From the NCBI GenBank assembly GCA_026874595.1, contig CM049315.1, forward strand, positions 19,485,664-19,549,663: a stretch of 64,000 nt of DNA. Reading direction: 5' to 3'. Shown piece by piece: positions 33,940-46,180 of the stretch. Positions within the stretch are counted from its first letter, which is position 1. The number at the start of each line of letters is the position of its first letter. This stretch comes from Sipunculus nudus. Its lineage: Eukaryota > Annelida > Sipuncula > Golfingiida > Sipunculidae. The notes beneath the pieces were generated by a model that was not told where the DNA came from, did no database searches, and worked only from the letters and a program-made list of their open reading frames with translations. Both the position numbers and the translations under genes were made by a program.

Positions 33940-34745
33940 ACCGATGTTAATCATATTTCAAATAATTATATTATTTTAATAGAAAATAAGTTTTTGTAAT
34001 TCAAAGCAAGGTTAAGATATAACATTTTTTAGTAAATGGATCAAAAATCTATAATTCTATTATTTATATATTTCATTTGCAATATTATAATATTATTCTC
34101 TGAAAAGTGTGGGGGGGGGATGATTACATTGGCCATCCCCCTTGCCAAAAAGTGGGGGGTATATATACCCCCATCCCCCCTATATTGTCGCCCCTGATAG
34201 AAAACAACACAGAATTTACAGTTTAAATACCAGTATAGCCAATGAATTATCCACGTAAATTAATGATACTGCCAATCATCGGGGGGAGCGCGATGGTAAG
34301 GATTTCAAACTATCGCAGCAGGCTACTACAGGTTCGCCTTATGTTGAAATTCGTTTGAACCCTTAGAACGCTGAGGTCAAAGTGACCGAGGCGAATTATC
34401 TTAAGCCTCGTTTTGGGTCGTCGGGCCGGTCAGGTGTTCTGATTGGCTGTAACTACAGCTAGGGTCGCCCACATACACAGAGGGGTGTATAATCTCCAAA
34501 TAATGGGGTATCCGACAGGTCCTTGTCAAATTTTACAGATTTAGCGCGCATATTAAAAAATCAATGTAAAAGTAGATATACTATCTGTAGGTTATATACT
34601 GCATGGTAAGCTGCGGAAATTGCACCCACGCGAAACAATAAAATGCTAATATCGCAAAACATTAATCTCGCAAATACAAAGAAACCCCCGGTATTTCAAT
34701 ATAATTACATTAAGGAATGACATTTTTCTTTTTTATCTTCTTATC
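33940..34745. other. Non-coding DNA with G/C-run hairpins
   Basis: Around 34107-34190 G-runs face C-runs; GGGGGTATATATACCCCC at 34155-34172 is a perfect palindrome. The rest shows no gene. Confidence 0.45.
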
Positions 34746-34746
34746 C

Positions 34747-35642
34747 TGTTTCGGAACCTAATATCAACAGATCACGTAGTCGTGACGAACATAAATTTTG
34801 TAATGGAGATAAAAAAAAATCAGATTCTGTAACACTAGGCAGCGTGAAATGTCTAGGGCAATGAATAAAGAAGTCAGTGGTTTTTGTCAACAAATAATTA
34901 TAATTTATCATTAAAACAATCCTAACATTACAATTCACTAAATCAATACAATTACACAGTATAACAACAGTACAACAGTAAATCAAGTATATAAATAAAG
35001 TGTGCAGTACCTGGATACCACCACCGTCACAGCGACAACAAGTCCTTTATAACGTACAACCGAGATGAACAGTTCACATAAATATTCTCAGAGAATAACA
35101 GTCCAGTTCATTCACAAAATCAATCCGTTGAAATCCAAAAGTGAAGATCTTGTTATAATTCCTGAAGACTATATAAGATCCGTCACAAATTTAGAAGAAA
35201 ATCTATAACTGCCTCACTTATCGGAAAAGGTCCACAACTGACTTACACTCTTCTGTGTCCGCTTGAATATATCTCTCCTCTCTCTCCCAGCTCTAAAACA
35301 CATCTCCTTATTTATAACTTTACACCTCAAGCCGAGAACTTTCCATTTCTAGAACAATCCAAAGAACCCAATAGTATACACCCTACAGGAAACATCTAGA
35401 ACAACATCGCTGTGTTTCTACATATTAGGGTTCACACGTGGGCCGGCCCGGCTAGGCCAGGCGAGAAAGCCCCTGGCTAGCATGCCCGCTGTGTTTACAC
35501 GTGGGCTGACCCGGCCAGCTAGAACAAGGAACGCCATAGCATAGCAACGCCAAGGGGTTGAGCCAAACACAAATCAGAATGTCAACAGCGCACAATAAAA
35601 GAGACATGTCAACAGCTCACAATAAAACAGGCATCTGTTACA
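34747..35642 (-). mobile_element. Solo LTR, family shared with 49341-50008 (longer copy)
   Basis: On the - strand it starts TGTAACAGATGCC and ends GGTTCCGAAACA, that is TG...CA. It aligns in order with 49341-50008: ATTGTG near the start, CACGTGTGAACCCTA, AATGGAAAGTTCTCGGCTT, a TATAAATAAGGAG TATA-like box, CTGTTATTCTC, AGGACTTGT and GATATTAGGTTCCG. Flanks are ATCC and ATCA, a decayed 4-bp duplication. No internal region remains, so it is a solo LTR. Extra sequence in the middle accounts for its larger size. Confidence 0.65.
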
Positions 35643-35649
35643 ATCATTC

Positions 35650-36205
35650 CACGGTTATATCTTTTTATTTGTGTCTATGCATGATAAACTGGATGGATTC
35701 GGCTTTTAAGTTTATAATTTGTTGATATGTTTAGAAATTCACACTTGTTTCACTTGTACCTTTGGTCCATATTTATGTCATAAATTTATATGGAGATCTC
35801 ATCATGATTAATCATGTTATTAAATTTGAAATTTCTAGCTAAAACTGTCTACCGAATTAAAGGAAGAGAAATTGCGAGGAAAAACCGAGGACCATATTAT
35901 AATATGGCTAATTTCATTTTTGGTACTAAAAATGTTATTTAAAATTAATGGATTAAATGAAGCTAAAAATGGTCTAAGCTGATGAGGATACGAGAATTAA
36001 AAAAAAAAAAAAAAAAAAGATATTAGGAAAAAGAAGTTTAAACCTTTTTTTGGTAAGCTTTATAACGGCAGATTGGCAACCTTCAAGGATTGGTTACTAT
36101 ACCATGTTATAGGAAAGAGATAGGCGAATAAAATGGACCACAGTGTATTGATAAGACCATTTTTTGCCAGGTTATGACAAAAAAATAAAATGTTGAGGTT
36201 TCTGG
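35650..36205. other. AT-rich intergenic DNA
   Basis: Contains a poly-A run (36000-36018). No gene. Confidence 0.4.
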
Positions 36206-36211
36206 GTGACC

Positions 36212-36420
36212 TCAACATTGGACCAGTTTCCGTAAAAACTACAGGAAAACCAGATACATACTAACTGTGTACGTTTCAAAGGGATTGCTGCAAAATAATA
36301 ATCTGTAGAGAGCGGACAGAATAACAAGACTACCACGGGACTTAGCTTCACACTTGCCGAATCCAGAAAGCAGGAAACCTCCTCTAGCTGGGGATTTTTG
36401 GATGGGCATGACTACCTTTT
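36212..36420 (+). pseudogene. Decayed CTLD exon 4 (lectin relic)
   Basis: ATTGGACCAG, AAAACTACAGGAAAACCAGATACATACTAACTG and AGCTGGGGATTTTTGGATGGGCATGACTA follow the order of gene 2 exon 4 (TACTGGACCAG, TCCACAGGAAAATAC, AGATACACTAACTGG, AGCTTAGGGGCATTTGACTGG). The section between TGGACCAG and the AGGAAAA motif is deleted and the frame is broken. No other exons of this copy were found. Short matches make this a moderate call. Confidence 0.4.
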
Positions 36421-36429
36421 TTTCATTTT

Positions 36430-36890
36430 TACTTTAAATATTTATTGAGGTTACTGCCTCGACTTATTAATTCTACCTTAACGAAGTATGTAGATCTGCA
36501 GAATCCATACCGGTTCGGACTCCATGACAGGGTGGTAGCACACGCTTCTACTCATTTTATATCCTGGTGTTAATCAGGCCCGGTGACCACTGCATTAATC
36601 GTCCCCATTTGCTAATTGCTGGGTCTTTACCACTATCCTACAAAAGGGTCCGTTTGTGAATTAAACACGGCCGTTGTGCACGGCCTTCCATTAAGCTAAC
36701 AGAGTGCTCACCGTATAGGTTGGGCCCGACCGTGAAAAATCTCACGACTCCCGGCTTTTAGTCCTGTAATCTACCTCTAGACCATAAAAGCCGGTTGCCA
36801 TGACTACCTCTTTCAGTTCAATCTTCAAAATAAGACAAAGAGCCTTCTGTTCACATAGCGGATACGTATAAGTACTTAAAATTACTTATT
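36430..36890. other. Non-coding DNA
   Basis: Moderately GC-rich, no gene recognised. Confidence 0.3.
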
Positions 36891-36892
36891 GT

Positions 36893-37020
36893 ATCCGCCA
36901 AAACAGTTTTCGGCTCCACCGTGTGCCGCCGCGTTCGTCTTCGAAGAACTACTCTGAGACCCCTGGCCCGATTTTTCTGAGACCTGGCACAATTATCGTG
37001 CCTGACAAAGATTGGTGTCC
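36893..37020 (+). repeat. Dispersed repeat end with GTATCCGCCAAAACAG
   Basis: GTATCCGCCAAAACAG, a GC-rich stretch, then GAAGAACTACTCTGAGACCCCTGGCCCGATTTTTCT-like sequence. It matches the reverse complement of 62020-62151 in the same order, so both are ends of one repeat family. Confidence 0.5.
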
Positions 37021-37024
37021 GTCT

Positions 37025-37780
37025 TTATCATGAACTTCATGATATTGATAATGATTTGTTTATTGAACCATGTTCGACGTAAGAACACGACCTATTTAGT
37101 AGCCGCCGACGTCGACGCAACAGGTTTCAGGTTTCTGTTGCGTCGCCGGCCCACCAAAGGGCTAACTGGGGTTATAGCACGATACGATCTGTTACTCATA
37201 GAAAGAAAATTAAATAAAAATATTTCCTATGGTTTTAGCAAACCACTGTTCACATAATGTTGTATGTTGAAAGGCCTGTAACAAAAAATAACCATTCTGG
37301 AAAGCATGAAGCACCTGTAACATCAACAACTGATAGTATTTGTCCAGAGAGAATTGAAGCATTAACAGCCCCGGTAGACATCTTGCATTTGGTGACAGTC
37401 CTGTATAAGGCTTTAGGCCTGTGTTCTATTATGTTCATATTTTAACTTCCTTGGTGCAAAATAGGGCTGAGAACAGAACAGTAATGTTTTCTAGTGGTCA
37501 AATATACAATACACATAGATGTACTGAACATTAATCAATGGATATATGTTAAATTTCACAGTTGTGTATGGAGCGTTATAATCATAGTTAACTACAGGTG
37601 CAATCTATATGGACTCCACAATGCGCCAGTCACTGAAAAAAAAGCAATTGAGGAGTTCATTCTTATGGGCTACCTATTTAGTCGAGCATTTAATTTGATT
37701 GTCCGCTAACATATGTCGATAGATCGGAGGAAAAGGTCTATTTAACAGGCTGAACAACGACAGACAAAAGCATAGCTCAA
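37025..37780. other. Non-coding DNA with a strong hairpin
   Basis: 37114-37124 (CGACGCAACAG) pairs perfectly with 37136-37146 (CTGTTGCGTCG) around an 11-nt loop. No gene is supported. Confidence 0.4.
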
Positions 37781-38062
37781 AGTTTTGTTGTTTTTTTTTA
37801 ACAAGTATTTATTGTTCAAATACAAATACATCCATACATATATAAATACAAGAGACAAAAATACAAAGACAGAAAATATATAAACATATGACATACAAGA
37901 AGACAAGTACAAAACGCAGGTGTAGTGTTTATGAACATTCAGGTAATTTAAAGTTGTTCTCCATAAAAATTGTCTATTAAAAAAAAAAGAAAAAAAATTC
38001 TAATGGTCTAATTATGTTTTTTATATATTCATATAGCATTAATTTAGTAGTATGCTAATCAA

Positions 38063-41000
38063 TTAAGTTATTTGGCTGATAAATGGTTTCCACAATATTT
38101 CGTGGTAACCGAGTTTATCTTTACACCTTGCAACTTTTTTCTCAACATAGTAATAATTTTTTATAAAACTTTTAACTGCATCAATTGATAATACTGTCCC
38201 TTTGCACTTTGTGACATATATATAATACTTCACAAAAAGTATAATTTTATCTAATAATCTATTTGAACTCATGTTCATATATATTATTTTTGCAGAAAAG
38301 ATTCTTGGTATACCAAGGTCAAAAAGCCAATTATATACCTTTGTCCAAAGTTCTTTAATATGGATGCAGTCATAAAATATATTTATTAGAGTTTCTTTCT
38401 CCTCTTTACAGAAAGTAAAAAGATCAGTATCTGTTATGCCAGCTTTAACCAGGAAGGGGTTTAAAGCCAGGATCCTATGTAGAATTTTATACTGAAAATA
38501 TCTTAATTTAATAGAGATTGATGTAATATAAATGTTATGGAATGCTTCCTTTATATTGTTTTTTGTTCATTCTGAAATATCTTTTTGCCACATTAAAATG
38601 GTATTTTCCGGCTGTGTACATTTCACTGCAATGAATACATTATATATATAGTTTGTGGGTCTCTTTTGTTGTAATAGTTTATCAACTTTATATACATATG
38701 GTTCTTCTTGACTGTATCTGTGTTTAATTTCTCTTCTCCATTTTTGTGGTATAGCGTGCATGATACTATTATATTTCATTGTGTCTATTTTGATACCGAA
38801 AGAATTCTGTAATTCATCTTTATTACAGAAAGTATAATGGTTGTTTTCTTTCTTTGTTAAGTCCTGTATATATCGAATGCCCGCATCATACCATTTCTTA
38901 TAAAATGCAACTTTGCCATTTATTTTAATATGTGAATTATCAAATACCAAACAGATTGTTTAAAAAATTTAGTTTTTTTTCAGGTATGCAAAAGTTAAAC
39001 CCACACCACTCTAAAATTATTTCAAACCAAAATATATTTAATTTTTTAAAGGGAGGGACATCTTTTGCATCTTCAATTTTTATATTACAAGTAAATATAC
39101 AACTAGCAATGTTTTTTAAACATATGTTAACTAACTGTCTCCACCCTGAATTACTATTTTCTTTTTACAATCTTTTTACCCATGCGATTTTCGTTGCTTT
39201 TAGTTTGGACCAGATATCTACCATATCTAATCCTCCATCATCTTTTGGCGCTATTAATGTTGTTCTTTTTATTTTATCTACTTTACTATTCCATACAAAG
39301 TTACTAAACAAAACTTCTGTCTCTTTGAGAAAAGATGACGGTGGACTAGGCAAAAGGGAGAAAAAATACTGCAATTGTGAAAATAATTCTGATTTAATCA
39401 CAGTAATTCTCCCTAGTGGTGTTATCTTTCTTCTTTTCCATACACTTAACAAATTCTTTATATTTCTTAGCACTGGTTCAAAATTGAGTTCATACAAGTT
39501 TTGTAGTCTATTATTTATCTTAATACCCAATATTGTTACTGTTCCAATTGTCCACTGTAGACCCATATTTATAATATCATTTTTTCTGTATTCATGGTTT
39601 CCCATTGGCATCACTACTGTCTTTTCTAAGTTAATTTTGAGCCCGCTGACATGATAAAATCTATTAAATTGGTCAATGGTTTCTTTTATAGAATCTCTGC
39701 CACCACTTATGAATAATGAAGTATCATCTGCATATTGTGAAATTGTGTGTTTTACATTTTTTATCTCTAAACCTTTAATTTTTATATTATTTCTTATTCG
39801 TGTAGACAATATTTCTGCACATATAATAAATAAATATGGTGACAGAGGACATCCCTGTCGTACACCACTACAAATATTAAAACATTTTGTTGACCAACCA
39901 TTATTTAAAACACATGCTGATATATCTGTATAAAAGACTTTTATCCATTGACAAATAGTATCTCCAAAATTATAATATTTAAGAGCTTTCTGAATAAATG
40001 ACCATTCTTATAAATCAAAAGCCTTCTCGAAATATATAAGCATTAAATTGGCTTTAATTTTATAATTACAGCAATGGGAGATTAAATTATAAATTCTCGA
40101 GAGGCTTTCTCCAATGTATCTATTTTGTAGAAACCCCGTTTGGTCGGAATGGATAATATTCGGCAACACTTTTTGAAGTCTAATAGCTATACATTTTGTT
40201 AATAATTTATAGTCAAAGTTCAAAAGTGAAATTGGTCTCCAGTTTTTCAATAAGAGGTTGTCATTGTTTTTTTTTATCAATGTTATGACTCCTTGTCGTT
40301 GAGATATGTTAAGTCTGTGATTTAAATATGAATATCGATATGAGGCCATTAAATCATTTTTTATATCTTTCCAGAAAAATTTATAAAATTCTGCAGGCAA
40401 ACCATCTGTGCCTGGTGTTTTGCCATTTTTAAATGATTTTAAACATTCTTCAAGTTCCTTTTCTGTTAATTCTGTATCACAGTTTAATTTTTCATCTTCT
40501 GAGAGGGTTTTTGGATTATCTTCTGGGAAAAATTCATTCAAGTTTTCATCGGAAGGTTTTAACATTTCTGATGAATATAATTTTGTATAAAATGTTTCAA
40601 TTTCTTTCAATATATCTTTCTCATCCGTTAAATACTGATTATTCGTTTGTTCAAGAGATTCTCCTTTTCTTAATTTTACAATAGTTTTTCGGTTATGTAA
40701 TCTTTTTTCCAAACCTAGAAAAAATATTGATGGCTTTTCTCCATCCATATACCAATTAGTTCTACATCTAAACATAGCGCCTGCTGTTTTCTCCTGGATG
40801 ATTTTCTAAATTTTTAGTTTCATTTCATGTATATCTTGTAAAATTTTTAAATCAGATGTCTTTCCATATTGTTCCTCTAATTGAGCAAGTCTAGTTTCCA
40901 TTTGTTGCAGTGTAACTTTTCTCTCTTTGTTTTGCTTGAAAGCGAATGCAATTGTAGCCCCTCTAATCTTACATTAAATTGTGTCCCACAATAAAGCGGG

Positions 41001-41206
41001 GTTTGCATTATTATTATATTTTTTTGCTTCTTTGTTTCTTTAACTAGTTTAGTATAATCTGAATTTTCTAAGTATTTACAATTAAATTTCCAAAAGCCCG
41101 GTCCTCTTTTTTTTAGGTTTAAGTCAATTTTAATCCCGACCATTGAATGATCTGTTTTAAAGCCTGGGGGATTTACTCTAACGTATGCATTACTATATAC
41201 GTGCAC
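38063..41206 (-). pseudogene. L1/Tx1-like ORF2 (endonuclease end, reverse transcriptase, C-terminus)
   Basis: Order on the - strand: endonuclease tail (FKTDHSMVGIKIDLNLKKRGPGFWKFN, 41160-41060); linker (FRCRTNWYMDGEKPSIFFLGLEKR); RT with GTDGLPAEFYKFFW, NWRPISLLNFDYK, DQTGFLQNRYIGES and YFEKAFD (to 40008); a stop; then GCPLSPYLF and the catalytic YADDTSLF (about 39740); LKINLEKT; LFSNFVWNSKVDKIKR; and a decayed C-terminal part to 38063. The YADD motif survives, but internal stops at about 40008, 39165 and others break the protein. Adjacent + strand ORFs are shadows. Confidence 0.85.
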
Positions 41207-42357
41207 ATTTTTATACCTTCCTTTTCAAAGGCTTTTTATAACAATATTGTTCATTTTCTAAGTGGTTAAACTGATTGTTCAGAACTTTCTCCATTAATTG
41301 TGAAGAATACAATAAGATGTATCTATATTGTTGCTCCAAATATTATGATTCAAAATACTTTAACCGTTTAATACAGAAATCTATGACTATACCAAGTATT
41401 TTCTATAACTTTTGGAGACCTACTTACTATTATAATATTTCATATTGTTCAACTAAACCTGAACCCAAGAAAAGAAAATTCTTCAGTCAAAGGAATATGT
41501 CCGACATATCAAGATATTGCTATTTATTTTTAAAATATTTGTGCAGGTCTGGCTTATGATGTTTCCTTTCGAAAGCAGCGCATAAGCATTTCAAGTTCGG
41601 AGGTGAGCTTGTCAGGGTGTGTCCGCCCTTTTGCTATTACTTAACCTGCGTATTCTATCCACATTCCAAATTAATGCAAAGACATATGACGATGTAATAC
41701 ACCTTTCGATTAAGTACACAACTGAGATTAAAAAATAATTATATTGCATTTTTCGTATTATGAAAGAAGATGAAAACGGAAACCGTATCTGTTTACTTAT
41801 GTCTCTAGGATCTGTGTGACAAAGTCGAACCTCTAGCTCTGATATGGTCTGCTTGGAAAAGATATTTAAGATTTAATATGGAGCAAAAAAATGCGATAAA
41901 GTATTCATAACTACAAATAATTGAAGTGGTTATACCATACTCCGTTATGAATTTGCCTTAAAAAATAATAATATATGTTCAGTTATAAAACGACCTATCA
42001 TTTTACAATAATAAAATTAAACAAGATATCAAATTAATCATCATTAAATGTAAGAACATACCATTTTATGTACCTGATTTGAAGTCGATATCACTGTATC
42101 ATAATTTCATGAGTTGCAATTATACATACGGTAGAACAAAGTCCGGTGAACACTCCGTCAAGGGATATCTGGTCCGTCACCAATATCAGAGTCAGTGAAG
42201 GAGCGATAATGGAAAAGGAACATAAATGAAGCACGTGTCGCCCCCTGTCTGGAAGTTTTGTGAAATATAATACAAACAAACTCTGCTGAGTTGGTGGTTC
42301 TTTGAAAGAAATAAGTTCGTAGCGAAAACTGCCGTGTGCTGTGATTGTCCTCCAAAC

Positions 42358-43290
42358 TTAGTTTATTTCAACTCTCTGGCCATCTATTATTAACATTCCC
42401 CGCCAAAATCTCGCTTTTTTGTGTTCTTTGTATGCGTCTCTGATTTGGTCCATTGCACGTCTTTTCAAAAGGTAATCTTCTTTGGTCAAGTCCTCAGTGA
42501 GGAATGGGGTTTGGTTCGTTGTTCTATTCAGCTTTGCGTTCTTCAAAGTGTTATGTCTGGTTTGTCTTGAGTAAAACCTTAAAATAATGTGGCGTTCTTT
42601 CCTCTGTGTTTGTTTTTTACCTGTTCTGTGTGCTTGTTCGATATGTTTCTTAACGTCCGTTACCGAACAGTCGGCTCCTAAAAGTTTGTGTTCAACAATC
42701 CATTTTGCTGCAATATCCACACAGTCCTCATTTTGTGTTTCAGGCACCCCTATCAGTCTCAGATTAAACTCTTTTGTGTATCTTTCCATGTTGATTATCC
42801 TTTCTTTCAGGTAAGTTTCCATGTCTTTTATTTTGTCTGTAAGTAATGTTTCATTGTTTCGTAATGTCTCGTTTTCTTTGCGTAGCTGATTGTTTTCTCC
42901 CTCTAACTGTTCTAACCTTCTGTTATTGTTGTCGTACTGACCATCAATGAATTCCACTCTCTCTCTGATTTCCTATATCTTTTCCTCTTGTTCTTGTGTA
43001 ACTGTTCTGATACTCTCAATTTTTCCTTCTAGTCCTGATATTTCTTTCTGTAATGTATCTCTGCACTCGTTAATCAGTTGACACATCTTTTCTTCATTAA
43101 TTCTGAAATGACTGTCCAACGATAAGTGCCTAGTCTCGTCTTGTGTGCCTGTGTCTGTACACGTGTCACTCGCCGCCATGTCTTGTTCGGCTATCCCTTG
43201 TTTGTCGTCTTGTTGGCTGTCCTTATCTTTTTTTGACAAATACTGGTCTACACTTCTCTGGTTCTCTTTATTTCTCTTACTTCTGGGCAT
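42358..43290 (-). pseudogene. L1/Tx1-like ORF1 with one in-frame TAG
   Basis: 310 codons in one frame, interrupted only by TAG at 42975-42973. Domains: lysine/glutamine-rich N-terminus (MPRSKRNKENQ), a long coiled coil (about residues 65-175, LEGENNQLRKENETLRNNETLL), an RRM (FNLRLIGVPE), and a C-terminal domain (ERHIILRFYSR, TPFLTEDLTKEDYLLKR). This is the L1-type ORF1p layout, an RNA-binding trimer. Otherwise the reading frame is open, so the stop may be recent. Confidence 0.85.
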
Positions 43291-43344
43291 ATTTCTTTAG
43301 TTTTATTCCAGACTAGCTGATAAACCCGGTATACCGGGCGTTGT

Positions 43345-46180
43345 ACGGTGGATTGGGAGATATATTTACTGAGATATTGAATGTTGGCTAATTTTTTATT
43401 ATAAAAGTTAAAAGAAAATATAGATTTTTAGTGGGATACTCTCGGAATACGTTATGTACAAATATTTTTTACTGTTATTTTGTGGCGCTGTGCTGGTGAC
43501 AAAAATCATACCCGGTATGTTTACCTTGTCAGTGATGGTTTACATTGCTAACCGGAATGAGACGCGGAGGCATACAGTGTTTTGTTGATATTTGACTGGT
43601 TTCTATCGTTGGAAGTATAAAGAATAGGTTGATGTGATGCACACATAAAAGATTAATTAAATGTACGTTGCAAGGAAACTGTTCCTAAAAAGGAAACAGA
43701 AATATGCATAAATCGTAAGTAGAAGAAGCGGACCCAGCGGGACTCCATGCAGTGGGTCCGTATCCCATTTTCCGCCAATTCATCCTTTTTTTTCATCGTA
43801 TCAGACAAATTCTGAGGCCTAAAACGTGATGAGTAATTACATGAAGTATTATAATAATATACGTCGGACAAAGTATTTACAGTTTGATTCACTATAAATA
43901 TATAAAATAATTGATTCTACACAAAATTAACGTTTTTCCCGAATCCTAAAAAATCATTCAGCAGAGTTATACTTAACACTTCATCTTATTTTACGTTGTA
44001 CTGATCATTAGTGGAACATCTGCATATAACCCTAAATAAAGAAACCGAAGACTTTTTGTCAAGAATATCAATTATAAATTTATCGCAAAAAAAAAAGAAA
44101 AAAAGAAAAATCCCCCAATTAAATATTTGCCAGTACTGGAACGGACATTTTTAACATTTCCAACAGTCACCAGAATATTAACTTATAGCCTGATAGAAGC
44201 TAATAAAACTGGGGCTGGGGTGCCGAATCCAGTAAAATCAATTACCCTATTTGAATTTTTTAACTTTCAAATGTAAAATAAATGTCAAAACATAAAAAGA
44301 CATATAATATTTTAAACTTTCTGTAATACATACAAGCGAAATTAGTCATCAATTTGATCTGCTTAGTCGAATAAAATTTTCAATTCAGTCACAAGTCCCC
44401 TTTTAAATTTTTAAATTCACAATCTGAAGATATCACTATCGAGTAAAGTTCATATTCTGAGTATTGATTAACTTTTTGAGCTGAAGCACATTGAAGTTTT
44501 GCTGGGTATATTCCACTGAAACGACACTGAGGTAGGATTAATCTTTATATTTCTAAATTCGAATAAAATCAGGTTTTAATTGAAATGTTTTACTTAAACC
44601 CTGTATTTTAATTTAAAATTTGAAAAATGAAAAATATTATGGAAATTTACAGTGGTAATTATATTTTGAATAAAAAATGTTGAGGAAAGTGTTAAACTTA
44701 AATTGATGGACAGAATTCAATGAAATTTTAGGTGTCATCACATTTACCGATAACAACCTAAATGGTACTACATTTAAGCTCCTTTTTATATTATTTTAAT
44801 TTTTTTAATTTATTTTATTAAGTTTTTTAAAATGTTTATAGCTTCATATGTTGAAACCGGTAGCACAGAAATTTCTCGCTGAAAGGGCACGGGCAAGTTT
44901 TAATGGCATTTTGCAAAAAAAGTCATAATATCATAAAATAAACATGAAAGTTGGTTGGGCAGAATCTGATTAAATGGTATGTGTCATTACATTTTGGATC
45001 TATAACATAAAACATAATGCGTTTAAATTTGAAAAAATGCACATGTGGGATGTACACGTTTTATCAATGCCGGCAGGACAGCTAGGACGCTTTGATTTAT
45101 TTTAAAACTAAATGTATTTACTTGTCTTTCCTACGCACCTTTCTAACTTACCTTACCTTTCTAGTATTAGCTTTTAAACTGCTGTCAATCGAATTAAAAT
45201 TAAATATCTTATTAAAGTTATACCTTTACATCGTTTTTTAGATCAATCACAAAATTTTCTTGAAAATTATGAAATATGTTTTTGTGTAATGTATACGTTC
45301 GATCGTATGTTGTGTTGATTTTGTGTGTCGGACGGCAAACTGAAGTGTGATTTTTTTTCCATTGAGAAAAAATTATTTATATTTTACATTTTCATGATAA
45401 TTAGTTCATCAATTTTAAAGCCTCAATTTCCGAATTTATATTTATAAAAAAAGCGGCCGTGAAGAAAGCATTTAAAATAGAACAAATTTGGACAAATTTC
45501 AGGGTGTAGGTTTATGTGAAAACAGCTGCTAAACCCAATGGAAAGCAAAGTTTATCTTTTAAATTTATTTGTCATTATGTTTAGTTAACATCATGAACTG
45601 CAAATTTCAAATTATTAAAGTTTTCGAGATTTTATAGCAATTTTTGTAAAAGGCTGCAGCTGGGGTAGCCAGGTGACCTGATTACTAAAGGGCCTGTTAA
45701 TTAACCCTTAATTAGTGTGTGGTCATAATCTCCGTCCACTTTAAAGACACAGATTTGGCAGGTGGTATTAAAATCCCTTTTTTGATATATGATAAAAAGT
45801 TAAGAATAACTGAAGACAGAGAGATATAAATCAGATAATAATATGGATTCACGTTGTACAACTGTCAGTTCATCCTATCCTGTAAAATTTCACGAGAGGA
45901 TACAAGGTTTAGTGACCTTTTTTGACTGACCTGGTAAACAAGCTGATGGAGTCATTGCAGTAACATCTTCACACATGATTAGTTTACAATGAAAAAAGGG
46001 GTTGGGGGATAAGTAGTCTTTTGTCCGGCAAACAAAAGAATGAGAAATATTAAAGAATTACCTACATATCACATATACTAGAAAAAAATAGTGTCATCTT
46101 TTCACCCTAAGTTGCAACATTTCACGATCTAAAACCTTTTTGATTGAACATTAATACAACAGCTGTTATTTCTCAACGAT
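43345..46180. other. AT-rich intergenic DNA
   Basis: No gene. An A-rich tract lies at 44088-44110. Confidence 0.4.

Larger units (their letters stand above)
37786..43310 (-). mobile_element. L1/Tx1-type LINE, nearly full length but decayed
   Basis: On the - strand the element begins near 43310, with ORF1 at 43290-42358 and ORF2 pieces from 41206 to 38063. It ends with AATAAA (37813-37808) and an A-run (37799-37791). The gap 41210-42350 should hold the start of the endonuclease; only a weak FFSW...-like trace near 41480 is seen, so it is deleted, replaced or badly decayed. Several stops and frameshifts rule out activity. A palindrome CCCGGTATACCGGG lies just upstream at 43325-43338. Confidence 0.8.

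Noticed and set aside
38932-39654. 240-codon + strand ORF
   Set aside because: Shadow of the L1 ORF2 on the opposite strand.
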